From a candidate division CSSED10-310 bacterium (GTDB lineage: Bacteria; CSSED10-310): 64,000 nucleotides of DNA. Positions 38,001-45,115 of this stretch are shown piece by piece. Under the pieces are notes generated by a model. It was not told the origin of the DNA. It did not search any database and saw only the letters and a program-made list of their open reading frames with translations. The position numbers and the translations under genes were made by a program. The DNA lies in contig JAFGEQ010000009.1 of NCBI GenBank assembly GCA_016931515.1, forward strand, positions 62,001-126,000. Reading direction: 5' to 3'. The stretch's first letter is position 1; every line of letters starts with the position of its first letter.

Positions 38001-38393
38001 ACATTGACGCCGGCGCCGACAGACACACCGATTCCGACACATACACCCACGCCGACTGTGACGCAGACGCCGACTCAAACACCTGTCCAGTTAGGCGCGT
38101 ATATTCAATATCCCGATGTCAAGCCGGAAGTGCTGACAAAAGTTACGCCGGAAATGCCGCGAGCTGCCCGACAGATGGGAGTTGAAGGTAATATAACGCT
38201 AAAGGTTCTAGTTTCGGAAACCGGGGAAGTACTGGATATCGAGACGCTCCGTGCCAGCGATCAGCTCGAGAAAAGCGGATGCGTCAAAGCAGCCCAGGAT
38301 GCAGTTAAAAAGTGGGTATTCCAGCCGGCCACACATAAAGGTGTGCCCGTCAAGACACATGTGAATCTGGTACTGCCTTTTAGACGTAAATAG
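35004..38393 (+). CDS. Pseudo-receiver / Ser-Thr kinase / TM / TonB C-terminal fusion protein
   Basis: 1129 residues in four parts. Residues ~7-128 form a receiver fold (KILLVDYEVSKMK; DLVLLSAMLPKLHGFEV) with Ser57 where the phosphorylated Asp should be; one of the acidic pair is Tyr14, while Lys111 remains. An acidic linker follows. Residues ~391-665 are a Hanks-type kinase: IAVGGMAEMWKA, VALKRILPN, catalytic HRDVSPQN, DFGIAK and MSPEQ. Then come Pro/Glu/Lys-rich repeats, a transmembrane helix (~910-932) and a Thr/Pro-rich spacer. Residues ~1035-1129 match the TonB C-terminal domain (MGVEGNITLKVLVSETGEVL; KKWVFQPATHKG). The kinase should lie in the cytoplasm and the TonB part in the periplasm. 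Function unknown; kinase active by motif. Confidence 0.9.
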   Translation: MTGATGKKILLVDYEVSKMKATEDFLTQAGFDVVKAFDGLDALEKFSEEQPDLVLLSAMLPKLHGFEVCKAIKHSDTGRKIPVLITTSVYKSYKYKRQAMKDYLADDYILKPFNYEELLAKIREHLGLGELTEGPMEDTAEDHVPKAVASEETDGEFDSLLDQTLETLLSKPKEKGKVQSHPKPDKKVTETSDLDEILETTLSGLLNEIGDRRQHPKSPVVKKKPRPEESTVEMKTVEAPVPPSLDVAKMEAEGEATTIPTDYDIDGLTATEEESQEVPEIVVPAEKPPVVVEEVPEPAKKELVIEEVQVPEKEESRPEPVAEEPPDQAEPPDQLDKIIDEAIAIFEEEISEEKKSAAAEVPVQVGVSGEPPVQYTEPVPGAEVKLDSESRFGKYKLIEKIAVGGMAEMWKAKQIGPEGFEKVVALKRILPNLAENDDFITMFIDEGKVAAQLTHPNIAQIYELGETMGGYYLAMEYIAGKDLRLIMRLARKEKKNLAIPQAVVIAGKLLSGLNYAHRKKGFNNENLNIVHRDVSPQNVLISYEGEVKLVDFGIAKAAAKNSVTLTGALKGKILYMSPEQAWGQIVDRRSDVFSVGTLLYEMLTGKRVFIADNEMAILQKVREWNPPPPSAVNARISSRLDAIVLKAIEKDPDKRYQTAEEMRHDLEAYLHLDKPPKSLMDLGLFMRALFKDEIKAEMPELLESIDESVLAIDPFTMEQAFSKPKAPEPDTEKAVVVETSPEKATPEPAPPEPVPVDSKSVEAEPAETPEEEPVAAEEPVEAPAEAITAEEEISQELVPSAVTQRDKRKKGGRKDRSKRPAPVSEKEAQAEKPAEKPMEKPAEKLAEKPIEKPAEKLPEKLPEKPIEKPAEKLPEKPPVIEPARMTRDEVIFDEDFLKPSKAASTDRKKMLFIIGGGGAVIVVIILILLLAGGGKKKVVTPIATPTPTVDVQAIANANSTATAIAMATETPTPSPTETVTPRPATRVTREEVIEKTATPTLTPAPTDTPIPTHTPTPTVTQTPTQTPVQLGAYIQYPDVKPEVLTKVTPEMPRAARQMGVEGNITLKVLVSETGEVLDIETLRASDQLEKSGCVKAAQDAVKKWVFQPATHKGVPVKTHVNLVLPFRRK
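37494..37637 (+). repeat. Degenerate tandem repeat coding for E-K-P-(A/I/M)-(E) units
   Basis: About twelve copies of a 12-base unit resembling GAGAAGCCGGCG encode repeated EKPAEKPMEKPAEKL-type units in the kinase-TonB linker before the membrane helix. Such periods can change copy number by slippage, altering linker length without a frameshift. Confidence 0.85.
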
Positions 38394-38456
38394 CGGGTGA
38401 AGAATAGGTTAGGATCATTTTGCCGAATGAATTTTTGAGGAAAGGAGATCGTCGGG

Positions 38457-38711
38457 ATGAGTAACATTAGCAATGAACAGAAGGCTTTCTATCAGCAGGT
38501 GTATGACAAGACCCGTAAAGAGATCGAGAGTATTTCTTTGAAAATTGAGGAAGAACTCGCACTTGTCAAGGAGCGGATCACCAAACTCACGAATCAGAAA
38601 CAGGCGATCAAGAAAATGTATGATGGTGCCTGTGCGTGTCTGGGTATCGAGAGCGAATTCGACGAGAACCTCGAAGAAAGTGAAGAATCTTCGGAAGAAG
38701 AGGAAGAGTAA
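38457..38711 (+). CDS. Small coiled-coil protein with acidic tail
   Basis: 84 residues, preceded by AGGAGA. Residues ~5-55 are predicted by eye as a long amphipathic helix with heptad spacing (KEIESISLKIEEELALVKER), followed by GACACLGIE with two Cys and a tail of almost only Glu and Ser. No family recognised. It lies 63 bases after the kinase-TonB gene on the same strand and may be co-expressed with it. It could be a partner or adaptor, but nothing proves that. Confidence 0.6.
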   Translation: MSNISNEQKAFYQQVYDKTRKEIESISLKIEEELALVKERITKLTNQKQAIKKMYDGACACLGIESEFDENLEESEESSEEEEE

Positions 38712-38824
38712 CCGGTTTTCTTCTTTCGATTTGATTTCGTTTGAGCATCGGTTCCGGTGCAGGGGATGTATTGGATTCGTTCCGGGGCTGATGGTTGTAG
38801 ATTTAGCGCTTATGAGTTGAAAAC

Positions 38825-40027
38825 ATGTCAAATCCTGATTTGGTCTCGACGTTTGAATTGTCGAGCCGCAGGCAGAAGTTTCAGAATGTTTTGGCGTCGC
38901 GATCCTTGCATGCGGCCTGGCTGGTCAGTCACCCCAATGTTTTTTACCTGACCGGGACTGCGCAGAATAGTAGTTTGCTCATTCATTGTGAAGATGAACC
39001 CGTTCTCTTCGTTCGGAAATATGAACCCCGCGCGCGGATGGAATCGGACATCTCCGATATTCGCCCATTCGCAAAAATGTCGGATATTACGGCCAGTTTA
39101 AAAAATGATCCAATTCTCTGCCAACGTCCCATATCCGTTGGAATTGAGATGGATGTCCTCCCTTTGAAAATGTTCAGACGCCTGGAAACGGCATTTCCAG
39201 GAGTGCAGTGGCACGATATCTCTGCTGAATTGCGTTGGATACGTGCTGCCAAGAGTGAATATGAAACCGGGCGCATCCGGGAAGCAGCAGCTGTCTTGGA
39301 TAAAATTTTTGATCAGATTGCCGGCTGGCTGAAGCCCGGGATGATGGAGATTGAGTTGGCGGCAGATATTGAAGGAGCGCTTCGACGGGAAGGGCACCAG
39401 GGATATCTGCCTGTTCATGCCTTCAACAGCAGCATTCATTTTGGCAATGTCCTCTTTGGAAAAAGTGGTGCTGTCCGAGGTTCTTTCGATGGTCCGACCT
39501 GCGGTTCAGGTCTATATCCGGCGGTTCCCAAGGGAGCGGGCCGTGCGGTGCTTCAACCAGGCGAGCCTGTTTTCATCGATCTTGTCTCAGGAATTTCAGG
39601 CTATTTGGCGGATGCAACCCGCGTGTACTGTTTGGGAGTATTGCCGGATGTGCTATTAAATGCGCACCGCCAATGTATCGCTATTCAAAATCAGATCACA
39701 GAAAATCTCCATGCCGGCATTCCCGGTAATCAGCCTTATGATACAGCCATCAAATTGGCAGCCGAAAGTGGTCTGCAGCATGTCTTTATGGGACCGGACC
39801 ATGACCGTGCCGCTTTTGTCGGACATGGAGTGGGTCTGGAAATCGATGAATTACCCGTTCTGGCACCTCACCAGGCAAACAGTGTTCCTGCCGGCAGCAT
39901 TGTTGCAATCGAGCCCAAGGCTGTTTTCGAAATGTTAGGAGCCGTCGGGATCGAGAATACGTGGCTGGTTACGGAGCGGAAGACGACACGATTGACGCAC
40001 TTTCCTGATGAATGTCAGGAGTGTTAA
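38825..40027 (+). CDS. M24-family metallopeptidase (Xaa-Pro dipeptidase-like)
   Basis: 400 residues: an N-terminal creatinase-like domain (~1-155) and a C-terminal pita-bread peptidase domain (~160-400). Metal ligands are visible: the two Asp in VFIDLVSGISGYLADATRVY, His in VGHGVGLEIDE, Glu in AIEPKAVFE and Glu in VGIENTWLV. This is the ligand set of Xaa-Pro aminopeptidase/prolidase, enzymes that cleave bonds next to proline in peptides. Some M24 members instead are creatinases or other non-peptidase forms, which cannot be excluded. It follows the small coiled-coil gene after 113 bases. Cytoplasmic, no signal peptide. Confidence 0.9.
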   Translation: MSNPDLVSTFELSSRRQKFQNVLASRSLHAAWLVSHPNVFYLTGTAQNSSLLIHCEDEPVLFVRKYEPRARMESDISDIRPFAKMSDITASLKNDPILCQRPISVGIEMDVLPLKMFRRLETAFPGVQWHDISAELRWIRAAKSEYETGRIREAAAVLDKIFDQIAGWLKPGMMEIELAADIEGALRREGHQGYLPVHAFNSSIHFGNVLFGKSGAVRGSFDGPTCGSGLYPAVPKGAGRAVLQPGEPVFIDLVSGISGYLADATRVYCLGVLPDVLLNAHRQCIAIQNQITENLHAGIPGNQPYDTAIKLAAESGLQHVFMGPDHDRAAFVGHGVGLEIDELPVLAPHQANSVPAGSIVAIEPKAVFEMLGAVGIENTWLVTERKTTRLTHFPDECQEC

Positions 40028-40120
40028 CGATATAATACGGGATTGTTTATGGCATTATTCCGGTGAGTTGATCTTCATTCTCTGGTGTTGTAAATTGGAT
40101 TAATCGCAGGAGGGTACTCC

Positions 40121-41194
40121 ATGAGTCTTTCGAAACATCGCTTCATGATCATACTCGCACTCATCATAACATCCTGCTCAATCTCATGTATCGCAAACAC
40201 CGAGAAGACGACTCGACGTAATATCGACGTCACATATGAGTATTCAAAAATAGATGACGGCTTCGGGAATATTCGGAAAATAGTCATCGAAGGCAACATC
40301 CAAAACTCATCAACCCGAATCGCCTCGAAAGTCGTAATCTCCTTCAAATGTATCTGGAAGAACAGAACTAGCGATTTCAAAAAACTCGAATTTCAGAATG
40401 TCATGATGGGAGAGTCGCAGCCATTTGACTTTGTATTCGAACTGGGAGCTCAACCAGCTGCATTGCAGTCCCTGGTCTGCAATATCGATCAGATCAAATT
40501 TTCCAATACTCGGGAAGCATCCCCGTTGACACCCTACAACATGGTCGTTCACGAATTGTATTCACTCGCCAGATTGAACGAAGAAGGTAAATCGTTCCAG
40601 GCCATATTGAGTTATCTGATGCAGAAACATCCTTTTCGCATCCCTGAAAAGGATGAATTTGAAACGACGAGTGAGCATGAAACAAAGGTTAATCAAGCGG
40701 AGAATGAGCATTTTTCGCTGATGATGGATGAACTGGAAAAACGCTATGGGCAACTCCTGGGTGGATCCAATGCCATTATCCGTTTTTTGCCGCGCTCCTT
40801 CAAAAAAGGAATCGTCTATCTATCTGAATGTTCCGCATATTTTCAGGTACCCGTTCAGTTTGGGCCCTATAATGCGGATAGGAGCCGGTTCGAGAATATA
40901 ACGATGAATCCTCGAACATTCCCATTCCCACTTGAAACCCAGGTGCCCGTTGCAGATTTGCAGTTTTTGCATAAAGCCGGAATGTTTTTCCTTAGAAAAT
41001 CGGAGTTCGATATCGATCGAATGGAAGCAAAAATTTGGCGAAATCAGGGGAAATACCTGCTATTAGAAGCAACGATCCGATTTGGTGTTGTTCAGGACGG
41101 TCCATATTTTAAAGATCTTTGCATCATCGAAAAAGTCATCCTGAAAAATCCGGAATCCAACCGAGTCTTCCGTGAATGGTTAATCAATCCTTAA
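40121..41194 (+). CDS. Lipoprotein of unknown function
   Basis: 357 residues with AGGAGG eight bases before the ATG. The N-terminus MSLSKHRFMIILALIITSC has the lipobox ITSCSISC, giving a lipidated Cys near residue 19 or 23. Downstream, a beta-rich first domain (~30-130) precedes a helical middle section (~140-215) and a second beta-rich domain. No family recognised. It is translationally coupled to the LysM amidase gene (TAATG), suggesting work in the cell wall or outer membrane with that enzyme, perhaps as activator or anchor. That role is inferred from position alone. Confidence 0.65.
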   Translation: MSLSKHRFMIILALIITSCSISCIANTEKTTRRNIDVTYEYSKIDDGFGNIRKIVIEGNIQNSSTRIASKVVISFKCIWKNRTSDFKKLEFQNVMMGESQPFDFVFELGAQPAALQSLVCNIDQIKFSNTREASPLTPYNMVVHELYSLARLNEEGKSFQAILSYLMQKHPFRIPEKDEFETTSEHETKVNQAENEHFSLMMDELEKRYGQLLGGSNAIIRFLPRSFKKGIVYLSECSAYFQVPVQFGPYNADRSRFENITMNPRTFPFPLETQVPVADLQFLHKAGMFFLRKSEFDIDRMEAKIWRNQGKYLLLEATIRFGVVQDGPYFKDLCIIEKVILKNPESNRVFREWLINP

Positions 41195-43017
41195 TGCCTG
41201 TTTCTGTTCGAAGTATTCGTTCCATTTCGAAACACTGCATCGATTCGCATGAATTCAGTAGTTTACCGGATCATAAGAATCCAGATGACAGTGCGATTTC
41301 ACATCGTAGCCATACTCGTTTTGGACGCACACGGACCACATCGATCATGTCAGTCTTTTTATTCACGGCATATGTCCTGACAGCAACAGCGCTGGCAGCA
41401 TCCCGGCCGGCAGTGACTCAGATTGATAAAACATTGACTGTTATAATGCTCGAACGCGAAATCTACATTGAGATAACAGCATCACCAAAAAATCTCGCCG
41501 ATGCAGTGATGTCGGATCTTGTAATCGCAGGTTCGCGAAGCAATAAACAATTCCTTGTAAAGAAGGGATTCCGATCAAAAACTCCTGTTTACCGAATGCC
41601 CTGGGATCATCTCACCTGCGAGGGAAAGAATCGAGCGATCGGGGTGCTTTTCCCTCGTGATCGGCACGTGTCCGGAGATTGGGAGCATTACGTCACGCAC
41701 GGCGGAAGTCATGGTGAGACGTTGTGGCGAATAAGTTACTGGTTTACCGGTTCTGGAACAGCCGCGAAGTCTCTGGCCAAAACGAATAAGCTAAATCCTC
41801 AGAAATTGGCAACCGGAGACAAAGTCCTGATTTCAAAAGAACTGCTTCAGGAGTGTTTTTCGGAGCGTTTACAATACCCCATTGTCGTCGATGAATTAAC
41901 GTTCCGCAAGGATGAGACAGGTGAATATGCCGAATATGTGCTACTGGCTGGACAAACAATATATTCATGGGTTTTAAAATACACACCCCGTGTTACGGCC
42001 GATGACGTTCTCGCCGCATCGACACTAATTTTGCAGCGGAGTGGTTTGAGAGATTTTCGATCGATTCCATCCAATACCGTTCTGAGAATTCCATCCGACA
42101 TTATTTCACCCCAATTCCTACCCCCTGCTGATCCAAGGCGTATTCAATTCGAAGCGACGGATCGGGAATCCAGCCTGTTTAAACCACAGGAGAAAGCAAA
42201 GGCGCTGGAGGGAATCACGGTCATTCTGGATTCGGGTCATGGCGGAGTAGATCCGGGATCCATCGGAAAAGGCGGAGTAAAGGAAGATGAGTACGCTTAT
42301 GATGTGATGTGCCGGGTAAAACGAATTCTCGAGAAGGGTACGAAAGCAAAAGTTCTTGTTACGATTGAGGATGAGGAAACATCTTTCAAACCCCGGGACA
42401 GCCGCCTGTTGGGATCTGGAAATAACAAGGAAAAGATTCTTACAACGCCGCCGTATTTGATCGATGATACGCGTGATGCGCTGAATCTAAGATGGATTTT
42501 GACGAACTATCTGTACACTCATGAACACCCGGCGAACTCACGATATGAACGAGTTGTTTTCACCAGTTTTCACGCAGATTGTCTTCACCCATCAGCTCAC
42601 GGTTTGATGGTGTATATTCCTGGTGCGGATTATTACAGTGGAAATATAAAAAAGACCGACAAAGTCCTTTTGCGAAGAAAGGAAGCTGGATCGGGCGGTA
42701 ACAAAGTTGCCAACACACGGCGTGATCGGTTGCAGGCAGAAGGATTCTCGAACGCGTTTGCATTGAAAATCAGGGACATGTGCAATCAACATCATATCAG
42801 TATGCACTCCAACCAACCCATCCGGAAGTATGTGATTCGGAACCGTCGAAGCTGGGTTCCCGCCCTCCTGAGATATTGCAAGATTCCCACTCGTGTATTA
42901 ATAGAACTGGCGAACCTGCAGAATCCTGGTGATGTGCAGCGAATGATGGATCCTGAATATCGGGAATCCCTGGCTGTTATGTATGTAAATGCCCTCAAAA
43001 GTCATTTCGCGGAATAA
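41194..43017 (+). CDS. LysM-containing N-acetylmuramoyl-L-alanine amidase (Amidase_3, AmiC-like)
   Basis: 607 residues from the ATG at 41194, which overlaps the lipoprotein stop as TAATG. A hydrophobic segment follows at ~55-70 (SVFLFTAYVLTATALAA); the in-frame ATG at 41347 would place it at the N-terminus, so either start is possible. A LysM-like repeat lies at ~165-215 (HGETLWRISYWFTGSG; NPQKLATGDKVL). The amidase domain starts ITVILDSGHGGVDPGSIG with one zinc His. Then come the zinc Glu in KEDEYAYDV, His in TSFHADC and the catalytic Glu in VLIELANLQNP. It cuts the lactyl-peptide link of peptidoglycan during division or remodelling. Confidence 0.88.
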   Translation: MPVSVRSIRSISKHCIDSHEFSSLPDHKNPDDSAISHRSHTRFGRTRTTSIMSVFLFTAYVLTATALAASRPAVTQIDKTLTVIMLEREIYIEITASPKNLADAVMSDLVIAGSRSNKQFLVKKGFRSKTPVYRMPWDHLTCEGKNRAIGVLFPRDRHVSGDWEHYVTHGGSHGETLWRISYWFTGSGTAAKSLAKTNKLNPQKLATGDKVLISKELLQECFSERLQYPIVVDELTFRKDETGEYAEYVLLAGQTIYSWVLKYTPRVTADDVLAASTLILQRSGLRDFRSIPSNTVLRIPSDIISPQFLPPADPRRIQFEATDRESSLFKPQEKAKALEGITVILDSGHGGVDPGSIGKGGVKEDEYAYDVMCRVKRILEKGTKAKVLVTIEDEETSFKPRDSRLLGSGNNKEKILTTPPYLIDDTRDALNLRWILTNYLYTHEHPANSRYERVVFTSFHADCLHPSAHGLMVYIPGADYYSGNIKKTDKVLLRRKEAGSGGNKVANTRRDRLQAEGFSNAFALKIRDMCNQHHISMHSNQPIRKYVIRNRRSWVPALLRYCKIPTRVLIELANLQNPGDVQRMMDPEYRESLAVMYVNALKSHFAE

Positions 43018-43059
43018 AGATAGTTTGCTCTTCTTTTCTGTAAGTTATCTAAATTTTTC

Positions 43060-43088
43060 TTGACGATGGGCTATTACAAAACTATGGT
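43060..43088 (+). promoter_or_regulatory. Candidate sigma-70 promoter of the IHF/HU gene
   Basis: TTGACG (43060-43065), a 17-base spacer, then TATGGT (43083-43088). A second -10-like box, TATAAG (43088-43093), is spaced too far from it. The 5' leader would be about 45 bases. Confidence 0.55.
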
Positions 43089-43138
43089 ATAAGTTGGACG
43101 TTGGGTGCAACTACTGACATCTTTTGAAAGGGAAGAAC

Positions 43139-43417
43139 ATGACCAAATCGGAATTCATAACAGAACTGGCAAACTCAGTTGATTACCTGAGCCTGAAGGA
43201 AGCGACGATTATTGTGAATACTTTTTTTGAGGCCATCGCTGACGAGCTGATATCCGGAAGTAAGGTAGAACTCCGTGGTTTCGGGTCGTTCAAAGTGAAA
43301 GAACGCCAGTCCCGCATCGGTCGCAATCCCAAATCCGGAACAAAAGTATCCGTTCCACGAAAGAAGGTGCCATATTTCAAACCCGGAAAGGAACTTCGGC
43401 TGCTGATTGATCAGTAG
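43139..43417 (+). CDS. IHF/HU-family DNA-bending protein (IHF-beta-like)
   Basis: 92 residues from the ATG at 43139, with AAGGGAA upstream. The fold is evident: MTKSEFITELANSVDYLSLK, then VELRGFGSFKVKERQSRIGR, NPKSGTKVSVPRKKVPY and FKPGKELRLL. The phrase GRNPKSGTKV and the FKPGKEL ending match IHF subunits more than HU. IHF is normally an alpha/beta pair; only one is seen here, so it may be a homodimer or its partner may be elsewhere. It bends DNA for replication, recombination and transcription. The zinc-ribbon gene 13 bases downstream may share its transcript. Confidence 0.93.
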   Translation: MTKSEFITELANSVDYLSLKEATIIVNTFFEAIADELISGSKVELRGFGSFKVKERQSRIGRNPKSGTKVSVPRKKVPYFKPGKELRLLIDQ

Positions 43418-43429
43418 TCATCACGTGCC

Positions 43430-43807
43430 ATGAACTGCCCTCGGTGTGGTTTTCCTTCTCCTTCAGAACCGTGCAGACTTTGCGGTCAGGGAGATTTCAA
43501 TCAGTTTGAAATGGCTCGCTTTTCCGAAGAATCCAAGCCGCGACTTGAGTTTACTCTGATCACTTCCGCCCACACCATCGATCCATCCAGTCCTCTGCAT
43601 TCTTACAAAGGACCAATGTCCGCTATCACGGAAGACATCCAACCCCGCCGGTTCTTTTTCTTTCCCGATCAACAATCAGCGATGTTATTTGATTTTTTAC
43701 GCCAGATCACCAGTCTGAAAGACTGGTCTGTTCTGGTAAACGGACGTATTCGACCGTATTCCCAGGAACTCTGGCTTCCACTCCTCGAGATGGCGGAACT
43801 GAGCTGA
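43430..43807 (+). CDS. Zinc-ribbon protein of unknown function
   Basis: 125 residues. The N-terminus holds four Cys, CPRCGFPSPSEPCRLC, two CxxC knuckles of a zinc ribbon. The rest has mixed alpha/beta character with FFFFPDQQSAMLFDFLRQIT and no catalytic motif. It could bind nucleic acid or protein. It sits 12 bases after the IHF-like gene and one base before the next gene. I recognise no family. Confidence 0.6.
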   Translation: MNCPRCGFPSPSEPCRLCGQGDFNQFEMARFSEESKPRLEFTLITSAHTIDPSSPLHSYKGPMSAITEDIQPRRFFFFPDQQSAMLFDFLRQITSLKDWSVLVNGRIRPYSQELWLPLLEMAELS

Positions 43808-43808
43808 T

Positions 43809-44420
43809 ATGAAAAAGTATCAGGGCTCCGAAGAATTTCAAAAAGATATGAAAGACTTCGAAACCTTGTTGAAGAAGATGCGCGCGGAATTTAATCAACA
43901 TCTTATCGGTAATCTGAAAACGCCGCCGGATTTCACCGTTGCAATCACCCGGAAGTTGGTAAGAAAATATGCTGGAGATCGCACCTTGCGGGGCACTCAG
44001 CGATTCCAATATTTCAATCTGGTTGCAAAATTCAACACGATGATGGAGTTTTACAATCGGCGGATAAGAGATAAAGAACTGGGTAAGCAGACATCCTTCG
44101 GAATCATCCGGGAAGGGAGCAGCCCCGAGATTGAGGCAGCCAGGAAAAAAGCCCGTCAGATGGAACCGGTCACACCCGACAAAGGGCATATTGTCGCCAA
44201 TCCACAGCGGCAGTTTACAACATTAAAAAAAATGTATGAAACATGGACTGAATACTCCAATCATTTAAATCTACCTCCGGATATGGATTTTGATAAATTT
44301 CAACGGGTGATAACTCAAAAGACGGAGCAGTTGCTGTCGCAAAAGCAGTGCAAGGCTATCCGCTACAAGCTGACGGTTACGGATGGTAAGATAAAAATTC
44401 AGGCAAAGCCCATTAAATGA
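43809..44420 (+). CDS. Protein resembling the MXAN_5187 C-terminal domain family
   Basis: 203 residues, helical and basic, without signal peptide. Its first half has FETLLKKMRAEFNQHLIG, then RKLVRKYAGDRTLRGTQRFQ and YFNLVAKFNTMMEFYNRR. A conserved Arg/Asn/Gln-rich core like this occurs at the C-terminus of some myxobacterial proteins of unknown function. That link is from memory and unverified. It overlaps the downstream membrane gene by ATGA and follows the zinc ribbon after one base. Its role is unknown; the adjacent IHF and zinc ribbon suggest nucleoid or nucleic-acid contact, but this is inference. Confidence 0.55.
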   Translation: MKKYQGSEEFQKDMKDFETLLKKMRAEFNQHLIGNLKTPPDFTVAITRKLVRKYAGDRTLRGTQRFQYFNLVAKFNTMMEFYNRRIRDKELGKQTSFGIIREGSSPEIEAARKKARQMEPVTPDKGHIVANPQRQFTTLKKMYETWTEYSNHLNLPPDMDFDKFQRVITQKTEQLLSQKQCKAIRYKLTVTDGKIKIQAKPIK

Positions 44421-45115
44421 GTCTGCTGTCACAAGGTACGAAACGGGATCGACTGATAAGTTTTGCGATCAGTTTCCTGTCAATTGTATTAGCAGGTCTC
44501 ATCCGATTGCCGATGAGTAATTATCCGCCGATGGACCTTCGTTGGATGACTGTAATTCTTCTCGCGTACTGGATGCGTCATCCCGCAGTTATCGCAGGAA
44601 CTCTGATCGGCAGTCCGGTGGTGGATCTGATCCAGGCGATATCGTCTGTTTTCCCTCCCGAACCCCACAATGTTTATCTTTTTGCCGGCATCAATACAAT
44701 TGCCCTCAGCGCTTCCGCGACAATCACACGCAGCAAGGTTCGGTTCCGTAGACTGCATGTCGGGATAGTTATGACCGTTTTTCTCGTTGGGTTGGGTGGA
44801 ATCGGACTCCTGACCAATCCGTCAAAACAGATGATCGTGTTCTATGCGGCCTGTGTCATCACAGGGATACTAGCCTGCCTGAAAGATTCGACGCTCAATC
44901 ATCTGCCCTCTCGATTTATTCTGGCATGGCTTGTGATATATCTGCCTTGGACAGCGCTTGTTTATCTAATGAAACTCGATCCCGCTTCGACGGCAGGTAG
45001 TGAGGACTTCGTAATACGATATATCCTGGTTCCCATTCCGGTATACCTGCTGGAAATTCTGATTGCCAGCCACCTGGCACATGCTTTTAGCTGCGATGTA
45101 TCTAATGATCAGTAG
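44417..45115 (+). CDS. Polytopic membrane protein of unknown function
   Basis: 232 residues with about six hydrophobic helices (for example FAISFLSIVLAGLIRLPM near the N-terminus and YILVPIPVYLLEILIAS near the end). Gly-Ser-rich helix contacts are seen, such as GTLIGSPVVDLIQAIS. No transporter or enzyme signature is obvious. The short cytoplasmic ends are basic. Coupled by ATGA to the helical basic gene upstream; the 3' end overlaps the convergent Clp_N/MshEN gene by seven bases. Confidence 0.6.
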   Translation: MSLLSQGTKRDRLISFAISFLSIVLAGLIRLPMSNYPPMDLRWMTVILLAYWMRHPAVIAGTLIGSPVVDLIQAISSVFPPEPHNVYLFAGINTIALSASATITRSKVRFRRLHVGIVMTVFLVGLGGIGLLTNPSKQMIVFYAACVITGILACLKDSTLNHLPSRFILAWLVIYLPWTALVYLMKLDPASTAGSEDFVIRYILVPIPVYLLEILIASHLAHAFSCDVSNDQ

